A DNA stretch of 64,000 nt from Streptococcus mitis (GCF_003943935.1 NZ_RJOB01000003.1:62001-126000), one strand, 5' to 3'. Counted from the stretch's first letter, positions 46,430 to 56,256 are shown. Translations and numbers: made by a program. The notes: generated by a model from the letters alone, not told the origin.

Positions 46430-46795
46430 TTATTCTCCTACAACTTTGATATTTTGAATGTAGACATTTACAGTCTGAGCAGTAATTCCAAGTTGGTTTT
46501 CCAAACTAAAACGAACACGCTCTTGAATGTTTTTTGACACTTCGCTAATCTTTGTTCCGTAGCTCAACACGGTATATACATCAACTGCAATACTGCCATC
46601 TTCGGCCGCCTTTACGACGACACCTTTGGAATAATTTTCCTTACCTAGCAGAGCTTGGAAATTATCTTTGAGGGCATTTTTACTAGCCATACCAACCACA
46701 CCAAAAATCTCAGTTGTTGCACCGCCTACGACAGTTGCAATCACTTCATCTGTTAGTTCGATTTGACCATCTTTTGTATTAATTTTTACAGTCAT
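46430..46795 (-). CDS. Asp23/Gls24 family protein (YloU-like)
   Basis: This protein has 121 residues from MTVKINTKDGQIEL at 46795, behind an AAAAAGGATG region; the frame upstream is not needed. The fold is the Asp23 one: ELTDEVIATVVGGATTEIFG, YSKGVVVKAAEDGSIAVDVY. Relatives are envelope-stress or membrane-associated proteins. It forms a pair with the fatty-acid kinase gene. Confidence 0.9.
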   Translation of the reverse strand: MTVKINTKDGQIELTDEVIATVVGGATTEIFGVVGMASKNALKDNFQALLGKENYSKGVVVKAAEDGSIAVDVYTVLSYGTKISEVSKNIQERVRFSLENQLGITAQTVNVYIQNIKVVGE

Positions 46796-46914
46796 CCTTT
46801 TTACCTCAACTAGTTGATACTCTATTTTATCATATTTCAGCCCAAGTGTAAAAGCAGAATACTGTATCAGCGGATATTTACTCCGTTTTTCAAATGATTT
46901 TATACCCACAATAA

Positions 46915-46943
46915 AAGAAAAAAGACCCTAAGGTCTCCTTTGC
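46915..46943 (-). terminator. rpmB terminator
   Basis: On the minus strand AGACC TTAG GGTCT is a short stem followed by TTTTTTC. It follows the rpmB stop by about ten bases. Confidence 0.7.
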
Positions 46944-46951
46944 TTTTATTA

Positions 46952-47140
46952 TTAAACGCGTTCAACTTTACCTGATTTCAAAGCACGAGCTGAAGCCCAA
47001 ACTTTTTTAGGTTTACCATCGATAAGAACAGTAACTTTTTGAAGGTTTGGTTTTACGGCACGTTTTGTTTGGTTCATCGCGTGTGAACGGTTGTTTCCTG
47101 ATACAGTCTTACGACCTGTAAAGTAACATACTTTAGCCAT
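46952..47140 (-). CDS. rpmB: 50S ribosomal protein L28
   Basis: This protein has 62 residues. [27 protein letters not shown] is the L28 signature, and [19 protein letters not shown] closes it. GGAGGA lies upstream. It is a single-gene transcript. C of the zinc-binding form is reduced to one near the start, as usual for this streptococcal version. Confidence 0.97.
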   Translation of the reverse strand: MAKVCYFTGRKTVSGNNRSHAMNQTKRAVKPNLQKVTVLIDGKPKKVWASARALKSGKVERV

Positions 47141-47245
47141 TGTGTTTTCCTCCTATTAGATCTAATATAGCGGATGTGCTAGCACCACATACCGTACTAT
47201 GTTATCACACTTTCTTCATTTTTGCAAGGGAATTGGAAGATTTTT

Positions 47246-47920
47246 TTATTTAACGTAGACAATTCCCAACTTTCCAAAAGCTACATCCCCACGGATAATC
47301 AAGGTTTTACTGGTTGGGGCTAGAGAAGTATCTGCCTTGGCTACACCACAGAAAGTTTCCACCTTTAAATCAACTCTCCAATGTTGAGGAACATAGATAA
47401 CTGCATTGCCAAAACCAACTTCAACTTTCAGTGTTGCGCTATCACCTAACATCTCTGCATTGTCATAATATATCTTGGCATTCCCAAAACCAACTTCAAC
47501 TTGGTCTTCTACCAATTCTTGGTCTTGCTTGTAGAAAGTCCCAGTCCCAAAAGCGACTTCCTTATCTGTAAGAATGGTCTTTTCACCATCATACCACCAT
47601 TTTTTTCCATTCCAAGTTCTGTTAGAATGAGTGAGTGCGCTGACACCCATTACGATTAAAATACTAGCCCAAAATAAAGACTGATTTGGAATCGGTAAAA
47701 TATCATAAAAGTGGTTAGCAATCATGAGGGCTACTAGAGCTGTAAAAGAGGCTGAGGTTAAGTGGCGACGTAACAAAGCTCCAACTGATTGGTAGGCAAA
47801 AAAAGCAATACCAATCAAGGGCCAAATTTGCCCTCCAAGAGAAGGGATTCCAAAATTTCCTTGTAATAATATTACAGCTGCAAAAATAAGCAACACAATA
47901 CCAAATGCTTTCTTTTTCAT
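47246..47920 (-). CDS. LiaF-like (DUF2154) membrane protein
   Basis: This protein has 224 residues. Four membrane segments lie in the first 105 residues (GIVLLIFAAVILLQ, IWPLIGIAFFAYQ, and two more). The C-terminal domain (about 110-224) has repeated beta patterns with VEVGFGNAKIYYDNA and VEVGFGNAVIYVPQ, typical of LiaF/cell wall-active antibiotic response proteins. It overlaps functionally with the LytTR regulator encoded just upstream (spacing 4 bases). Confidence 0.88.
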   Translation of the reverse strand: MKKKAFGIVLLIFAAVILLQGNFGIPSLGGQIWPLIGIAFFAYQSVGALLRRHLTSASFTALVALMIANHFYDILPIPNQSLFWASILIVMGVSALTHSNRTWNGKKWWYDGEKTILTDKEVAFGTGTFYKQDQELVEDQVEVGFGNAKIYYDNAEMLGDSATLKVEVGFGNAVIYVPQHWRVDLKVETFCGVAKADTSLAPTSKTLIIRGDVAFGKLGIVYVK

Positions 47921-47924
47921 GTTC

Positions 47925-48371
47925 TTACCTCATGTTTCTTAGATTTTCTTTTAGGAGGGATTGATAATGTCGTGAGACATGAACCTCCTTGTGGGTCTGA
48001 TAAAAGGAAATGGTGCCCGTTCCTGAAAAGGACTTGTCCACCGAATAAATCTGACGAATATTAGCGATCGTTGACTTGGATACTCGACTAAAATAGCGAG
48101 GAAGGATAGACTCTAACTCATAGAGTTTGAGCCGAACCTCGTAGGCATCTTTCTGGGTATGGGCGTAAATCTTGTTCCCTTCCGTCTCAAAGAAGAGAAT
48201 TTCCGACAAGTCCAGATAATATTCACCCGTCCCTTTGTAAAAAATCAACCTAGGAGACTTGGACTCTTGTAAGAGTCGCTGTAAATCCGCAATTTCATCT
48301 GTCAAAGCCGCCGCCTTGATGACAATTTCAGTTTCCTCTAAATTTCTGTCAATTTCGATTCGTAACTTCAT
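47925..48371 (-). CDS. LytTR family DNA-binding regulator
   Basis: This protein has 148 residues. A short N-terminal helix region (about 1-45) is followed by the LytTR domain: YYLDLSEILFFETEGNKIYA, YEVRLKLYELESILPRYFSR and RVSKSTIANIRQIYSV. There is no receiver domain, so it may sense differently from classical response regulators. It is paired with the LiaF-like gene and likely controls it. Confidence 0.9.
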   Translation of the reverse strand: MKLRIEIDRNLEETEIVIKAAALTDEIADLQRLLQESKSPRLIFYKGTGEYYLDLSEILFFETEGNKIYAHTQKDAYEVRLKLYELESILPRYFSRVSKSTIANIRQIYSVDKSFSGTGTISFYQTHKEVHVSRHYQSLLKENLRNMR

Positions 48372-48484
48372 TCCATCTCCTTTCTGACTCTACTATATCA
48401 AAGCCAAAATAAGAAAACAAGAGCAAAGAAGCAAGTGGTTACTTTAGACTCGTAAGTGGTTATATGACCGCCTTAACTTACAGG

Positions 48485-49003
48485 TCAAAATAGAAAGAAA
48501 ATCACACCCCACACAAGTCCGCAAGCATAACCAACCAAGACATCCTTGGGATAATGCACACCACCCAAGACTCTCACTAGACCTAGGAAGGCTGACAAGA
48601 CCAACAAGATAACCCCTACGGATAAACTAGCATGTAAGCAAGCCATGGAGATAATGGTGGCTGAAAAGACATGACGACTAGGCATAGACTGACCAGGACT
48701 ATCTCTGTCTAGTAGCGGTACAATTTCCCAAACTTCATAAGGCCTAGGAGCATTGATTTTCTTACGGAAAAGAGACAAAATTACAAAACCTGACGCAGGG
48801 ACAAACACATACATCAAGACCTGCTTCCCAAGTCCTTCTTGGAGATAGGTAATTACTAACAAGGTTAAATAAACTATAGGCATGACTACTGTCATGAACC
48901 GATTGAAAGTTCTTAACAAGGTCAGCAGAAAGGGCTTATTTTCAATGTTACCAGCAATGTGGTCATACCATTCTTGATAATTTTTCGTATATTTTCTCAT
49001 CAC
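48485..49003 (-). CDS. PAP2 family membrane phosphatase
   Basis: This protein has 172 residues. Phosphatase boxes are KKINAPRPYE (K-x6-RP), SMPSRHVFSA (SRH in place of SGH) and VLGGVHYPKDVLVGYACGL (G-x3-H-x3-D). Four or five membrane segments. The S-R-H variant is known in some PAP2 proteins. The substrate is not clear; it may belong with the wall-stress group just downstream. Confidence 0.85.
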   Translation of the reverse strand: MMRKYTKNYQEWYDHIAGNIENKPFLLTLLRTFNRFMTVVMPIVYLTLLVITYLQEGLGKQVLMYVFVPASGFVILSLFRKKINAPRPYEVWEIVPLLDRDSPGQSMPSRHVFSATIISMACLHASLSVGVILLVLSAFLGLVRVLGGVHYPKDVLVGYACGLVWGVIFFLF

Positions 49004-49083
49004 TTACTCAAATTTTGCTTACAGGGAAGCACTTTTCTTCTAGTATAATGCAGAAAAAGAAGGCCGTCAAGCCTTCTTTGGGT

Positions 49084-50844
49084 TTATTCTTCTACTTTAT
49101 CTTCTGTAAATTGACTGTTATAAAGGTCAGCGTAAAAGCTTCCTTGTGCCATCAACTCATCATGATTTCCTTGTTCGATGATATTACCATCTTTCATGAC
49201 AAGAATCAAATCAGCATTTCGGATAGTAGACAAGCGGTGGGCGATGACAAAGGAAGTTCTTCCCTCCATCAATCGGTCCATGGCTTTCTGAATCAATTCC
49301 TCAGTACGGGTATCAACCGAAGAGGTCGCCTCATCCAAAATCAAGAGTGGCGCATCTTTCAACAAAGCACGAGCAATGGTCAAGAGTTGTTTTTGTCCGA
49401 CAGACAAGGTCACTGTATCATCCAAGACGGTATCGTAACCATCTGGTAGGGTCATGATAAAGTGGTGGATTCCCACAGCCTTGCTGGCTTCAATCACGCG
49501 CTCATCACTAATACCTGTTTGGTTATAGATAAGATTGTCGCGAATGGTTCCTTCAAAGAGCCAGGTGTCCTGCAAGACCATTGAAAAGGCATCGTGTACT
49601 TCCGAACGCTTCATCTCCTTGGTATCCACACCATCGATGCGAATACTTCCCTTATCAATCTCATAGAACTTCATCAAAAGATTGACAATAGTTGTCTTCC
49701 CAGCTCCGGTCGGCCCGACAATGGCAACCTTTTGACCTGCATGAGCAGTCGCAGAAAAGTCATGAATAATGGTTCGCTCTGGTGTGTAACCAAAGGAAAC
49801 TCGATCAAAGACCACTTGACCTTTCATGTCGCTCAATTGTCTTTCTTTATGGGATTCATCTTCCATTTCCTCTTCACCTAAGAATTCGAAGACACGTCCC
49901 ATGGCTGCACTAGCCTGCTGCAGACTAGTAATTCCTTGAGCGATTTGTGAAAGAGGCTGAGAAAAGATACGAACGTAGGCCATAAAGGCAACGATAATCC
50001 CGATACTAATCTTCCCATTCAAGGCCAAGGCTGCACCGACGATAATCACTAAGGCATAGCTAAAGTTCCCAATAAACATCATGATCGGCATCATAATCCC
50101 TGAAATAAACTGAGATTTCCAGATACTATCATACAGACGATGGTTTAATGTCGCAAATTCTTCTTTGGTGCTCTCAATAGCATTGTAACTAGTCACCACA
50201 TTATGGCCAGAGTACATTTCCTCCACATAGCCATTTACAGCTGCCAAATCCTGTTGCTGACTCTTAAAGAAGCCCTGCGATTTGCCCATAAAGACGGACA
50301 CGAAAGCAAAACCGATAAGGGTTGAAACAACCGTCACCAAGGCTAAAATCCAGTTCATCCCAAACATGGTCACCAAGACTGCCACGACCAGTAAAGTGGA
50401 TGAAAGAACTGTTCCCAGACTTTGATTGAGGGATTGGGCTGCAGTGTCAACATCATTGGTCACACGAGACAAGGTATCTCCTTGAGAATGTCCATCAAAA
50501 TACCCCAATGGAAGACGATTAATTTTCTCTGCAATCGCTCTTCTCAAACGCTCTGAAAAACGTTGAATGGCTGTTGTAAACAGAAAGGCTTGCAAATAAT
50601 TTGATAGAAGTCCAATCACATAGATAACGGCCAAAAAACTACCAATGGCTGCAACCGCAGCGACATCCACACTTGTTTCTAGTCCACTGGCAATAATATT
50701 GGTCATTTCCTTGATACGGGTTGGACCATATACAGTAATGATGTTGGATAGGATTGTTGCTAAAAAGGCGATTAGAAGGGCAAACTGGAGACCTGCAAGG
50801 TAGAGTTTACTCTGTTTCCAGAGCGACAGTTTTTTATATTCCAT
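49084..50844 (-). CDS. ABC exporter half-transporter, second of pair
   Basis: This protein has 586 residues from MEYKKLSLWKQSKLYL at 50844 behind AAGGAGGAA; an upstream in-frame start overlaps the partner further and lacks a site. It has six membrane segments (about 20-310), then an ABC domain with Walker A GPTGAGKTT, signature LSVGQKQLLTI (SVGQ variant), Walker B LLILDEATSSVDT and H-loop IAHRLS. It should form a heterodimer with the product of 50834-52603. The MarR operon setting suggests drug export. Confidence 0.92.
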   Translation of the reverse strand: MEYKKLSLWKQSKLYLAGLQFALLIAFLATILSNIITVYGPTRIKEMTNIIASGLETSVDVAAVAAIGSFLAVIYVIGLLSNYLQAFLFTTAIQRFSERLRRAIAEKINRLPLGYFDGHSQGDTLSRVTNDVDTAAQSLNQSLGTVLSSTLLVVAVLVTMFGMNWILALVTVVSTLIGFAFVSVFMGKSQGFFKSQQQDLAAVNGYVEEMYSGHNVVTSYNAIESTKEEFATLNHRLYDSIWKSQFISGIMMPIMMFIGNFSYALVIIVGAALALNGKISIGIIVAFMAYVRIFSQPLSQIAQGITSLQQASAAMGRVFEFLGEEEMEDESHKERQLSDMKGQVVFDRVSFGYTPERTIIHDFSATAHAGQKVAIVGPTGAGKTTIVNLLMKFYEIDKGSIRIDGVDTKEMKRSEVHDAFSMVLQDTWLFEGTIRDNLIYNQTGISDERVIEASKAVGIHHFIMTLPDGYDTVLDDTVTLSVGQKQLLTIARALLKDAPLLILDEATSSVDTRTEELIQKAMDRLMEGRTSFVIAHRLSTIRNADLILVMKDGNIIEQGNHDELMAQGSFYADLYNSQFTEDKVEE

Positions 50845-52603
50845 GTTCCAATTCCTCCTTCGATAATTGTGAATAGGCAATTTCTTGATAAACTTCGTTG
50901 GTAGCTAGAAGTTCCTTGTGGGTGCCTTGTCCCACGACTTTACCTTGATCCAAGACCAAAATCAAATCCGCATCCATAATCGTTGAAATACGCTGTGCGA
51001 CGATAAGCTTGGTCATAAATTTTGTTTTCTCTGCTAGCTCTTGGCGTAGGACACGGTCTGTCTTGTAGTCCAAGGCTGAGAAGGAATCATCAAAGATGAG
51101 TATTTCTGGTTTCCGAGCCAAGGCACGCGCAATGGCCAGACGCTGTCTTTGACCACCTGAGAAGTTGGTTCCTCCTTGGGCTACTTCTGACTCTAAGCCC
51201 GCTTCCTTGTCTTCGATAAAGTTCTTAGACTGGGCCAATTCCAAGGCTTGCCACATTGCCTGCTCACTAAGTGGTGTTTCTTGACTCTGTCCAAAATCTA
51301 AATTGTCCTTGACATCACCTGAAAAGAGAACCGCTTTCTGAGGAATATAACCAACCTTGTTGCGCAAATCTTCTAAGGCATAGTCTTGAACATTGACACC
51401 GTCCACCAGAATTTCTCCGTCTGACACATCATAGAAACGTGGAATCAGATTGACCAGAGTTGATTTACCAGAACCTGTTGATCCTATAAAGGCCACTGTT
51501 TGACCAGCTTCTGCTCTAAAGCTAACATTCTCAATAACCGCCTCCGAATTTTCCGCATAGCGGAAGGTCACATCCTTAAATTCTACCTGACCTTTGAGGT
51601 TTTCATCAGACAGCTGCACTTGAGCAGGGTTTTGGATAGAAGAATGCAAATCTAGAACCTGATTAATCCGCTTAGCAGAGACCATAGTTCGGGGAAGAAC
51701 GATGAAGAGTGCCCCCATGAGAAGGAATCCCATAACAACCTGCATGGCATAAGACATGAAAACAACCATGTCACTAAAGAGAGGCAGACGCGCTGTCGGA
51801 GCAGCATCGTTAATCACGTAGGCCCCAATCCAGTAAATCGCCACACTCAAACCACTTGAAATCCCCATCATGATAGGGTTCAAAATAGCCATAAGACGAT
51901 TGACAAACAAATTCAAGCGTGTCAATTCATCATTTGCTGCTGCAAATTTTTCATTTTGGTAATCCTCTGCATTGTAGGCACGAACAACGCGAATACCTGT
52001 TAAACTTTCACGAGTGATACTGTTCAGTTTATCAGTCAAACTTTGAATCAAGGACTGTTTTGGAAAGGCTAGCGTCATCAAAACTGTTGTCATCAAAACA
52101 TTGACAATCACTGCCACAAGTACCGCCCAGAGCCAGTATTCTGAATGACCTAAGATCTTCCCAATAGCCCAGATAGCCATAATCGGACCACGCGTCACCA
52201 CTTGTAATCCCATGGTAATCAACATCTGAACTTGGGTAATATCATTGGTAGTACGAGTTAGGAGACTAGGAATAGAGAATTTCTTAATCTCTGTCTGTGA
52301 GTAGTCTAAAACTCGGTTAAAAATATCACTTCTCAGCCTACTAGTGTAAGAAGCAGCCACTCTGGATGCAAAAAATCCAACTGCGACTGCGGACAAGAAG
52401 GCAAAAAAAGACATTCCGACCATCATACCTGCTGGTTGCCATAACTCATCCAAGTTGGTTCCTTGACTTCCCAGTAAATCCGTGATTTTAGAGATGTAGG
52501 TCGGCACTTCCAATTCTAGGTAGACTGAAAAGCAGGTAAAGAGAATGGCTAGAAAAATCATCCCCCATTCTTTTCTACTAATTCGTTTAGCTAATTTCTT
52601 CAT
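50834..52603 (-). CDS. ABC exporter half-transporter, first of pair
   Basis: This protein has 589 residues. Six membrane segments, then an ABC domain with Walker A GSTGSGKST, signature FSGGQRQRLAI, Walker B ILIFDDSFSALDY and H-loop VAQRIST. Note D in place of the catalytic glutamate after Walker B (FDD), while the partner has DEA. Heterodimeric exporters of the LmrCD/PatAB kind often have one degenerate site. It starts 17 bases inside the end of marR. Confidence 0.92.
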   Translation of the reverse strand: MKKLAKRISRKEWGMIFLAILFTCFSVYLELEVPTYISKITDLLGSQGTNLDELWQPAGMMVGMSFFAFLSAVAVGFFASRVAASYTSRLRSDIFNRVLDYSQTEIKKFSIPSLLTRTTNDITQVQMLITMGLQVVTRGPIMAIWAIGKILGHSEYWLWAVLVAVIVNVLMTTVLMTLAFPKQSLIQSLTDKLNSITRESLTGIRVVRAYNAEDYQNEKFAAANDELTRLNLFVNRLMAILNPIMMGISSGLSVAIYWIGAYVINDAAPTARLPLFSDMVVFMSYAMQVVMGFLLMGALFIVLPRTMVSAKRINQVLDLHSSIQNPAQVQLSDENLKGQVEFKDVTFRYAENSEAVIENVSFRAEAGQTVAFIGSTGSGKSTLVNLIPRFYDVSDGEILVDGVNVQDYALEDLRNKVGYIPQKAVLFSGDVKDNLDFGQSQETPLSEQAMWQALELAQSKNFIEDKEAGLESEVAQGGTNFSGGQRQRLAIARALARKPEILIFDDSFSALDYKTDRVLRQELAEKTKFMTKLIVAQRISTIMDADLILVLDQGKVVGQGTHKELLATNEVYQEIAYSQLSKEELEHGI

Positions 52604-53048
52604 TATCTCCTCCTATTCCCTTGATGTTTTCCTGTAGTTGATTGAGGACTTTCTCAAAAATCAGTAATTCATCTCCATCAATGTCTGCCATCAACTGGTT
52701 GTCAATGCGTTCAAAAAAGGCTTTAACCTGCTTCATTTGAGAACGCGATTTGTCCGTCAGACGAACAAACTTGGCCCGCTTATCGACAGGACTCGCCTCC
52801 AATTCCACCAAACCATTTTGCACCATACGCTTGACTAGATTACTAGCAACAGACTTGGTAATATTGAGTTCCTGCTCGATATCTTTAATCAAGACCAAGT
52901 CTTGGTTTTTCTCTCGATTATCCAAAAAACGCACAACCTGACCTTGAGGACCACCCATAAATTCAATACCACAACGCTTGGCTTCCTTTTGCACCATCAG
53001 ATGAATCTGATGACCAAAACGCTTAAAGACCAACATCGGTTTATCCAT
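52587..53048 (-). CDS. MarR family repressor
   Basis: This protein has 153 residues. The winged helix contains IKDIEQELNITKSVASNLVK and the wing VDKRAKFVRLTDKSRSQM, the MarR signature. First gene of the exporter operon. Three matching palindromes surround its promoter and that of the divergent gene, so it probably represses itself, the exporter and perhaps the neighbour. Confidence 0.93.
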   Translation of the reverse strand: MDKPMLVFKRFGHQIHLMVQKEAKRCGIEFMGGPQGQVVRFLDNREKNQDLVLIKDIEQELNITKSVASNLVKRMVQNGLVELEASPVDKRAKFVRLTDKSRSQMKQVKAFFERIDNQLMADIDGDELLIFEKVLNQLQENIKGIGGDNEEIS

Positions 53049-53075
53049 ACTAACTCCTTTCTAAGCATCACATTT

Positions 53076-53162
53076 AGTTCGCCTAGGAACTAATTAAGTT
53101 TTCATGAGAACTATTTTACCACTTTGAAAAGAGATGTCAAGAAAAAAGTTTCTAAGAGAACT
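53076..53162. promoter_or_regulatory. Three MarR operators in the divergent region
   Basis: AGTTCGCCTAGGAACT (53076-53091), AGTTTTCATGAGAACT (53097-53112) and AGTTTCTAAGAGAACT (53147-53162) share AGTT-N8-AACT symmetry. The first two start 21 bases apart, two helical turns. The second lies just downstream of the marR -10, and the third upstream of the marR -35. Confidence 0.8.
53113..53140 (-). promoter_or_regulatory. marR-exporter operon promoter
   Basis: Minus strand TTGACA (53140-53135) and TAAAAT (53118-53113), 16 apart. It is nested between the palindromes. Confidence 0.75.
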
Positions 53163-53175
53163 ATTTTAGTTTAAA

Positions 53176-53204
53176 TTGACATTAGGCAAGATTTTTTATA
53201 TAAT
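53176..53204 (+). promoter_or_regulatory. Consensus promoter of the divergent gene
   Basis: TTGACA (53176-53181) and TATAAT (53199-53204) are exactly 17 apart, a perfect consensus. The third MarR palindrome ends 14 bases upstream. Confidence 0.85.
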
Positions 53205-53262
53205 AAGCACTCACTACTGTGGATAGAAATCCATTCACTCAATGAAGGGAGAAAACTTTCAA

Positions 53263-53862
53263 ATGAAACCAGAAGAACAAAGAGTTTTAGGAATTTTAGC
53301 AACCATTTTTGGAGCCATCGCACTTTTAGGATCCTGGATCCCCTTTATTAACTATCCATCGTTGTTCATCGCCATCATCGCATTTATCTTGGGGATTATC
53401 GGTCTTATCGTCAACCTCAAAAAACGGAAAACAATGGCTATTATCGGAACATCCCTGGCAGTTGCCTCTGTTGTACTTTTCTTTACGACTCAGGTACTAT
53501 ACGCTGATGTCTACAAAGAGTATGCCAGGGAGTTTAACCGTTCCTACATGGATACGAGTGCCTCAATGGAACGCGAAGAAAAAAGCGACTCGACAGACGA
53601 TACCTTCACCTGGACCCAAGAACAGTTCGACGCCTTAATCGAAGGTGACCTTGACAACAAAGGAAAAGGTGGTACCAACTACGAGGATATTATCAACAAA
53701 CACGGACAGCCAGATTCCGAGTTTGACTTCACTCTTGGGGGTTACAATACGAAAAAAATCACCTATATCTCTATTGGAGACAAGATTAAGACTGTTACCT
53801 TAACTTTTGCAAAACAGGATAATGGAGAGCTCTTGCTCGTCCAAAAACATCAGTCGGTCTAG
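53263..53862 (+). CDS. Membrane protein of unknown function, DUF4190-like
   Basis: This protein has 199 residues from MKPEEQRVLGILATIF at 53263, with GGGAG upstream; an ATG seven codons earlier overlaps that site. Two membrane segments with a short cytoplasmic loop are at about 5-55 and a third near 65-85. The C-terminal half (about 100-199) is soluble and acidic (EREEKSDSTDDTFTW), with INKHGQPDSEFDF, a form seen in small lipoprotein-like domains. It is divergent from marR and shares its operators. Confidence 0.65.
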   Translation: MKPEEQRVLGILATIFGAIALLGSWIPFINYPSLFIAIIAFILGIIGLIVNLKKRKTMAIIGTSLAVASVVLFFTTQVLYADVYKEYAREFNRSYMDTSASMEREEKSDSTDDTFTWTQEQFDALIEGDLDNKGKGGTNYEDIINKHGQPDSEFDFTLGGYNTKKITYISIGDKIKTVTLTFAKQDNGELLLVQKHQSV

Positions 53863-53922
53863 GTCTAGAAAAAAACAAGCAACAAAACGATTCTGAAACC
53901 AGAGTCTAAGGTCAAATATCAA

Positions 53923-53955
53923 AAAAACGAACAGCTAGTAAAACTGTTCGTTTTT
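53923..53955. terminator. Bidirectional terminator
   Basis: AAAAACGAACAG and CTGTTCGTTTTT form a 12-bp stem. It serves both the divergent gene and the converging yebC family gene. Confidence 0.9.
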
Positions 53956-53958
53956 CAA

Positions 53959-54675
53959 TTAGAATCCGTCTACGTTCGTATAAATCTTTTGCACGTCTTC
54001 ATCGTCTTCTAGGACACTGTAAAGTTTTTCAAAGGTTTCAAGGTCATCACCTGACAATTCCACTTCTGACTGAGGAATCATTTCCAATTCAGTCACTTGG
54101 AATTCTTGGATACCTGACTCACGAAGGGCAACGATAGCCTTGTGGAGGTCTGTTGGCGCTGTATAAACAGTGATTGTCCCTTCTTCTGCTTCTACATCAT
54201 CCACATCCACATCTGCTTCTAGCAATTGTTCAAAGACTGCATCCGCATCTTCACCTGCAAATACGATAACACCCTTGTTGTCAAAGAGGTAAGAAACCGA
54301 ACCTGAAGCACCCATGTTTCCACCGTTTTTACCAAAGGCAGCACGGACATTAGCCGCTGTACGGTTAACGTTAGAAGTCAAAGTATCAACGATCAACATA
54401 GAACCGTTTGGTCCAAAACCTTCGTAACGGCCTTCTGTAAAGGTTTCGTCTGTGTTTCCTTTTGCTTTATCAATCGCTTTATCGATAACGTGTTTTGGCA
54501 CTTGGGCTTGTTTAGCACGGTCGATAACGAATTTCAAAGCAGTATTTGATTCTGGGTCTGGATCACCTTTCTTAGCTGCTACATAGATTTCTACACCAAA
54601 TTTTGCATATACTTTAGAGTTAGCTCCATCTTTAGCCGTTTTCTTGGCTACGATATTGGCCCATTTACGTCCCAT
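53959..54675 (-). CDS. YebC/PmpR family regulator
   Basis: This protein has 238 residues, the short-N-terminus form ([20 protein letters not shown]). The family signature [20 protein letters not shown] and [20 protein letters not shown] are clear. Members act as transcription regulators or help translation of proline-rich stretches. It follows dinF here, where the pneumococcus has lytA nearby. Confidence 0.93.
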   Translation of the reverse strand: MGRKWANIVAKKTAKDGANSKVYAKFGVEIYVAAKKGDPDPESNTALKFVIDRAKQAQVPKHVIDKAIDKAKGNTDETFTEGRYEGFGPNGSMLIVDTLTSNVNRTAANVRAAFGKNGGNMGASGSVSYLFDNKGVIVFAGEDADAVFEQLLEADVDVDDVEAEEGTITVYTAPTDLHKAIVALRESGIQEFQVTELEMIPQSEVELSGDDLETFEKLYSVLEDDEDVQKIYTNVDGF

Positions 54676-54771
54676 TAGGAATCTCCTTTTTTCACATTTT
54701 AATCTTTCTTATTATAACACAAGTTTTTTCGATTTTCACTAGAGGAAATAGATTTTATTTAGCAAATACAG

Positions 54772-56142
54772 CTAGGATGATACTTTGGCTGCCAAGATGG
54801 CCTTGCCTTCTTTTATCAAAGGATGACGGAATAGTGAGAAGTACAGTTGGATGGTCATGGCAACCCAGATAAGGGGTTCGCAGAGGATAACACCCTTATA
54901 GCCTGCCCAAGGAATAATCAAGACCACAAAAGCGATTTTCCCTATTAATTCAATAAAGCTGGAAACCAGAGGAAGGATCTTTTGCCCCAAGCCCTGCAAG
55001 CAATTGCGATAAATCAACAAAAGACTCAAAATAGGATAAAAGGCTGAGCTGATTTGCAGGTAGAGACTACCGTTTTCTACCAGGTATCCATCCGTTGAAC
55101 TGGCCAAGAAGGAAACCAAGGTAGGACTAGCAAAAAAGAGGAAGACACAAACAAAAACTGCCCAGGACATGCTTAAACGACTGCCGATTCGAAGTCCTTG
55201 AACAATGCGGTCTGGTCGCTTAGCTCCTAGATTCTGCGAAGCAAAAGTCGTCATCGAAGCAGAAATAGCAGTCATAGGAAGAAGGGCGAAGGCCATAATG
55301 CGTCGAGCGGCCGTTTGTGCACTTATAATCACTGCCCCAAAGGTATTAACAGAAGACTGTAAAATCACACTGCCAATGGACACAATTGAACTCATCAAGC
55401 CCATAGCCAAACCCTGCTCCAAGAGATCCGCGTACAAGGCCTTGTTCCATTTAAAATGCTGGAGTTGAGGGAGCAGTTCTGGAACACTCTTGCGGATATA
55501 GTAGAAACAGAGTATCGCTGATAGCCCCTGCGAAATAATAGTCGCAAGACCTGCCGATTGAACTCCAAGGTGCAATTGCGTAATAAAATAGAGATCCAGA
55601 GCTACATTAACCAAGGCAGAGAAAATCAGAAAACCAAGAGCTGCTAGACTGTCCCCAATTGACCGCAACAAGCCTGCAAAGAGATTATAGGCAAAGCTGA
55701 CACCGACACAGGTCACAATCATAGATATATATTGATAGGACTGAGGGAGGATTTCTGCAGGGGTATCTAGGTATTGCAAGAGAGGATACAAACCAAGAAA
55801 GCCCAGCAACATCACTACAATACTCAAAAGAGCACCTAAAATCCAAGTGGCTGCTACTGCTTCCTTAATCTTAGTAAAATTCCGAGCCCCATAATAGCGG
55901 GCAATGACAATCCCCATACCATTTCCGACACCAAGTGTAAAGCCTATAATCAAGTCAAAAATGGCAGTTGTTGCCCCTACTGCAGCCAAGGAATCTTGAC
56001 CAAGAAATCGTCCAACAATCAAGACATCAGCAGTATTATAGAGCTGTTGAAAAATATTTGATAGCAAGATTGGGAAGGCGAAGCTTAAGAGCGAGGGAAG
56101 AATCGGACCATGTATCAGGTCCACTGTTCGTTTTTTATTCAT
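54772..56142 (-). CDS. dinF: MATE family efflux protein DinF
   Basis: This protein has 456 residues and about 12 membrane segments in two similar halves. The start MNKKRTVDLIHGPILPSLLS and ILLSNIFQQLYNTADVLIVG are typical of MATE/DinF. Third gene of the competence-induced cinA-recA-dinF group. In S. pneumoniae lytA follows, but here it does not. Confidence 0.93.
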   Translation of the reverse strand: MNKKRTVDLIHGPILPSLLSFAFPILLSNIFQQLYNTADVLIVGRFLGQDSLAAVGATTAIFDLIIGFTLGVGNGMGIVIARYYGARNFTKIKEAVAATWILGALLSIVVMLLGFLGLYPLLQYLDTPAEILPQSYQYISMIVTCVGVSFAYNLFAGLLRSIGDSLAALGFLIFSALVNVALDLYFITQLHLGVQSAGLATIISQGLSAILCFYYIRKSVPELLPQLQHFKWNKALYADLLEQGLAMGLMSSIVSIGSVILQSSVNTFGAVIISAQTAARRIMAFALLPMTAISASMTTFASQNLGAKRPDRIVQGLRIGSRLSMSWAVFVCVFLFFASPTLVSFLASSTDGYLVENGSLYLQISSAFYPILSLLLIYRNCLQGLGQKILPLVSSFIELIGKIAFVVLIIPWAGYKGVILCEPLIWVAMTIQLYFSLFRHPLIKEGKAILAAKVSS

Positions 56143-56256
56143 AAGGCCATTATATCAGCTTTCTAGAGGAGCGACAAGAAACAGCAAACTATGAGCGAGC
56201 TGAAAACCAGAACTAGGCAACGAAAAAGCAGTGGATTTCTCCACTACTTTAACAAC

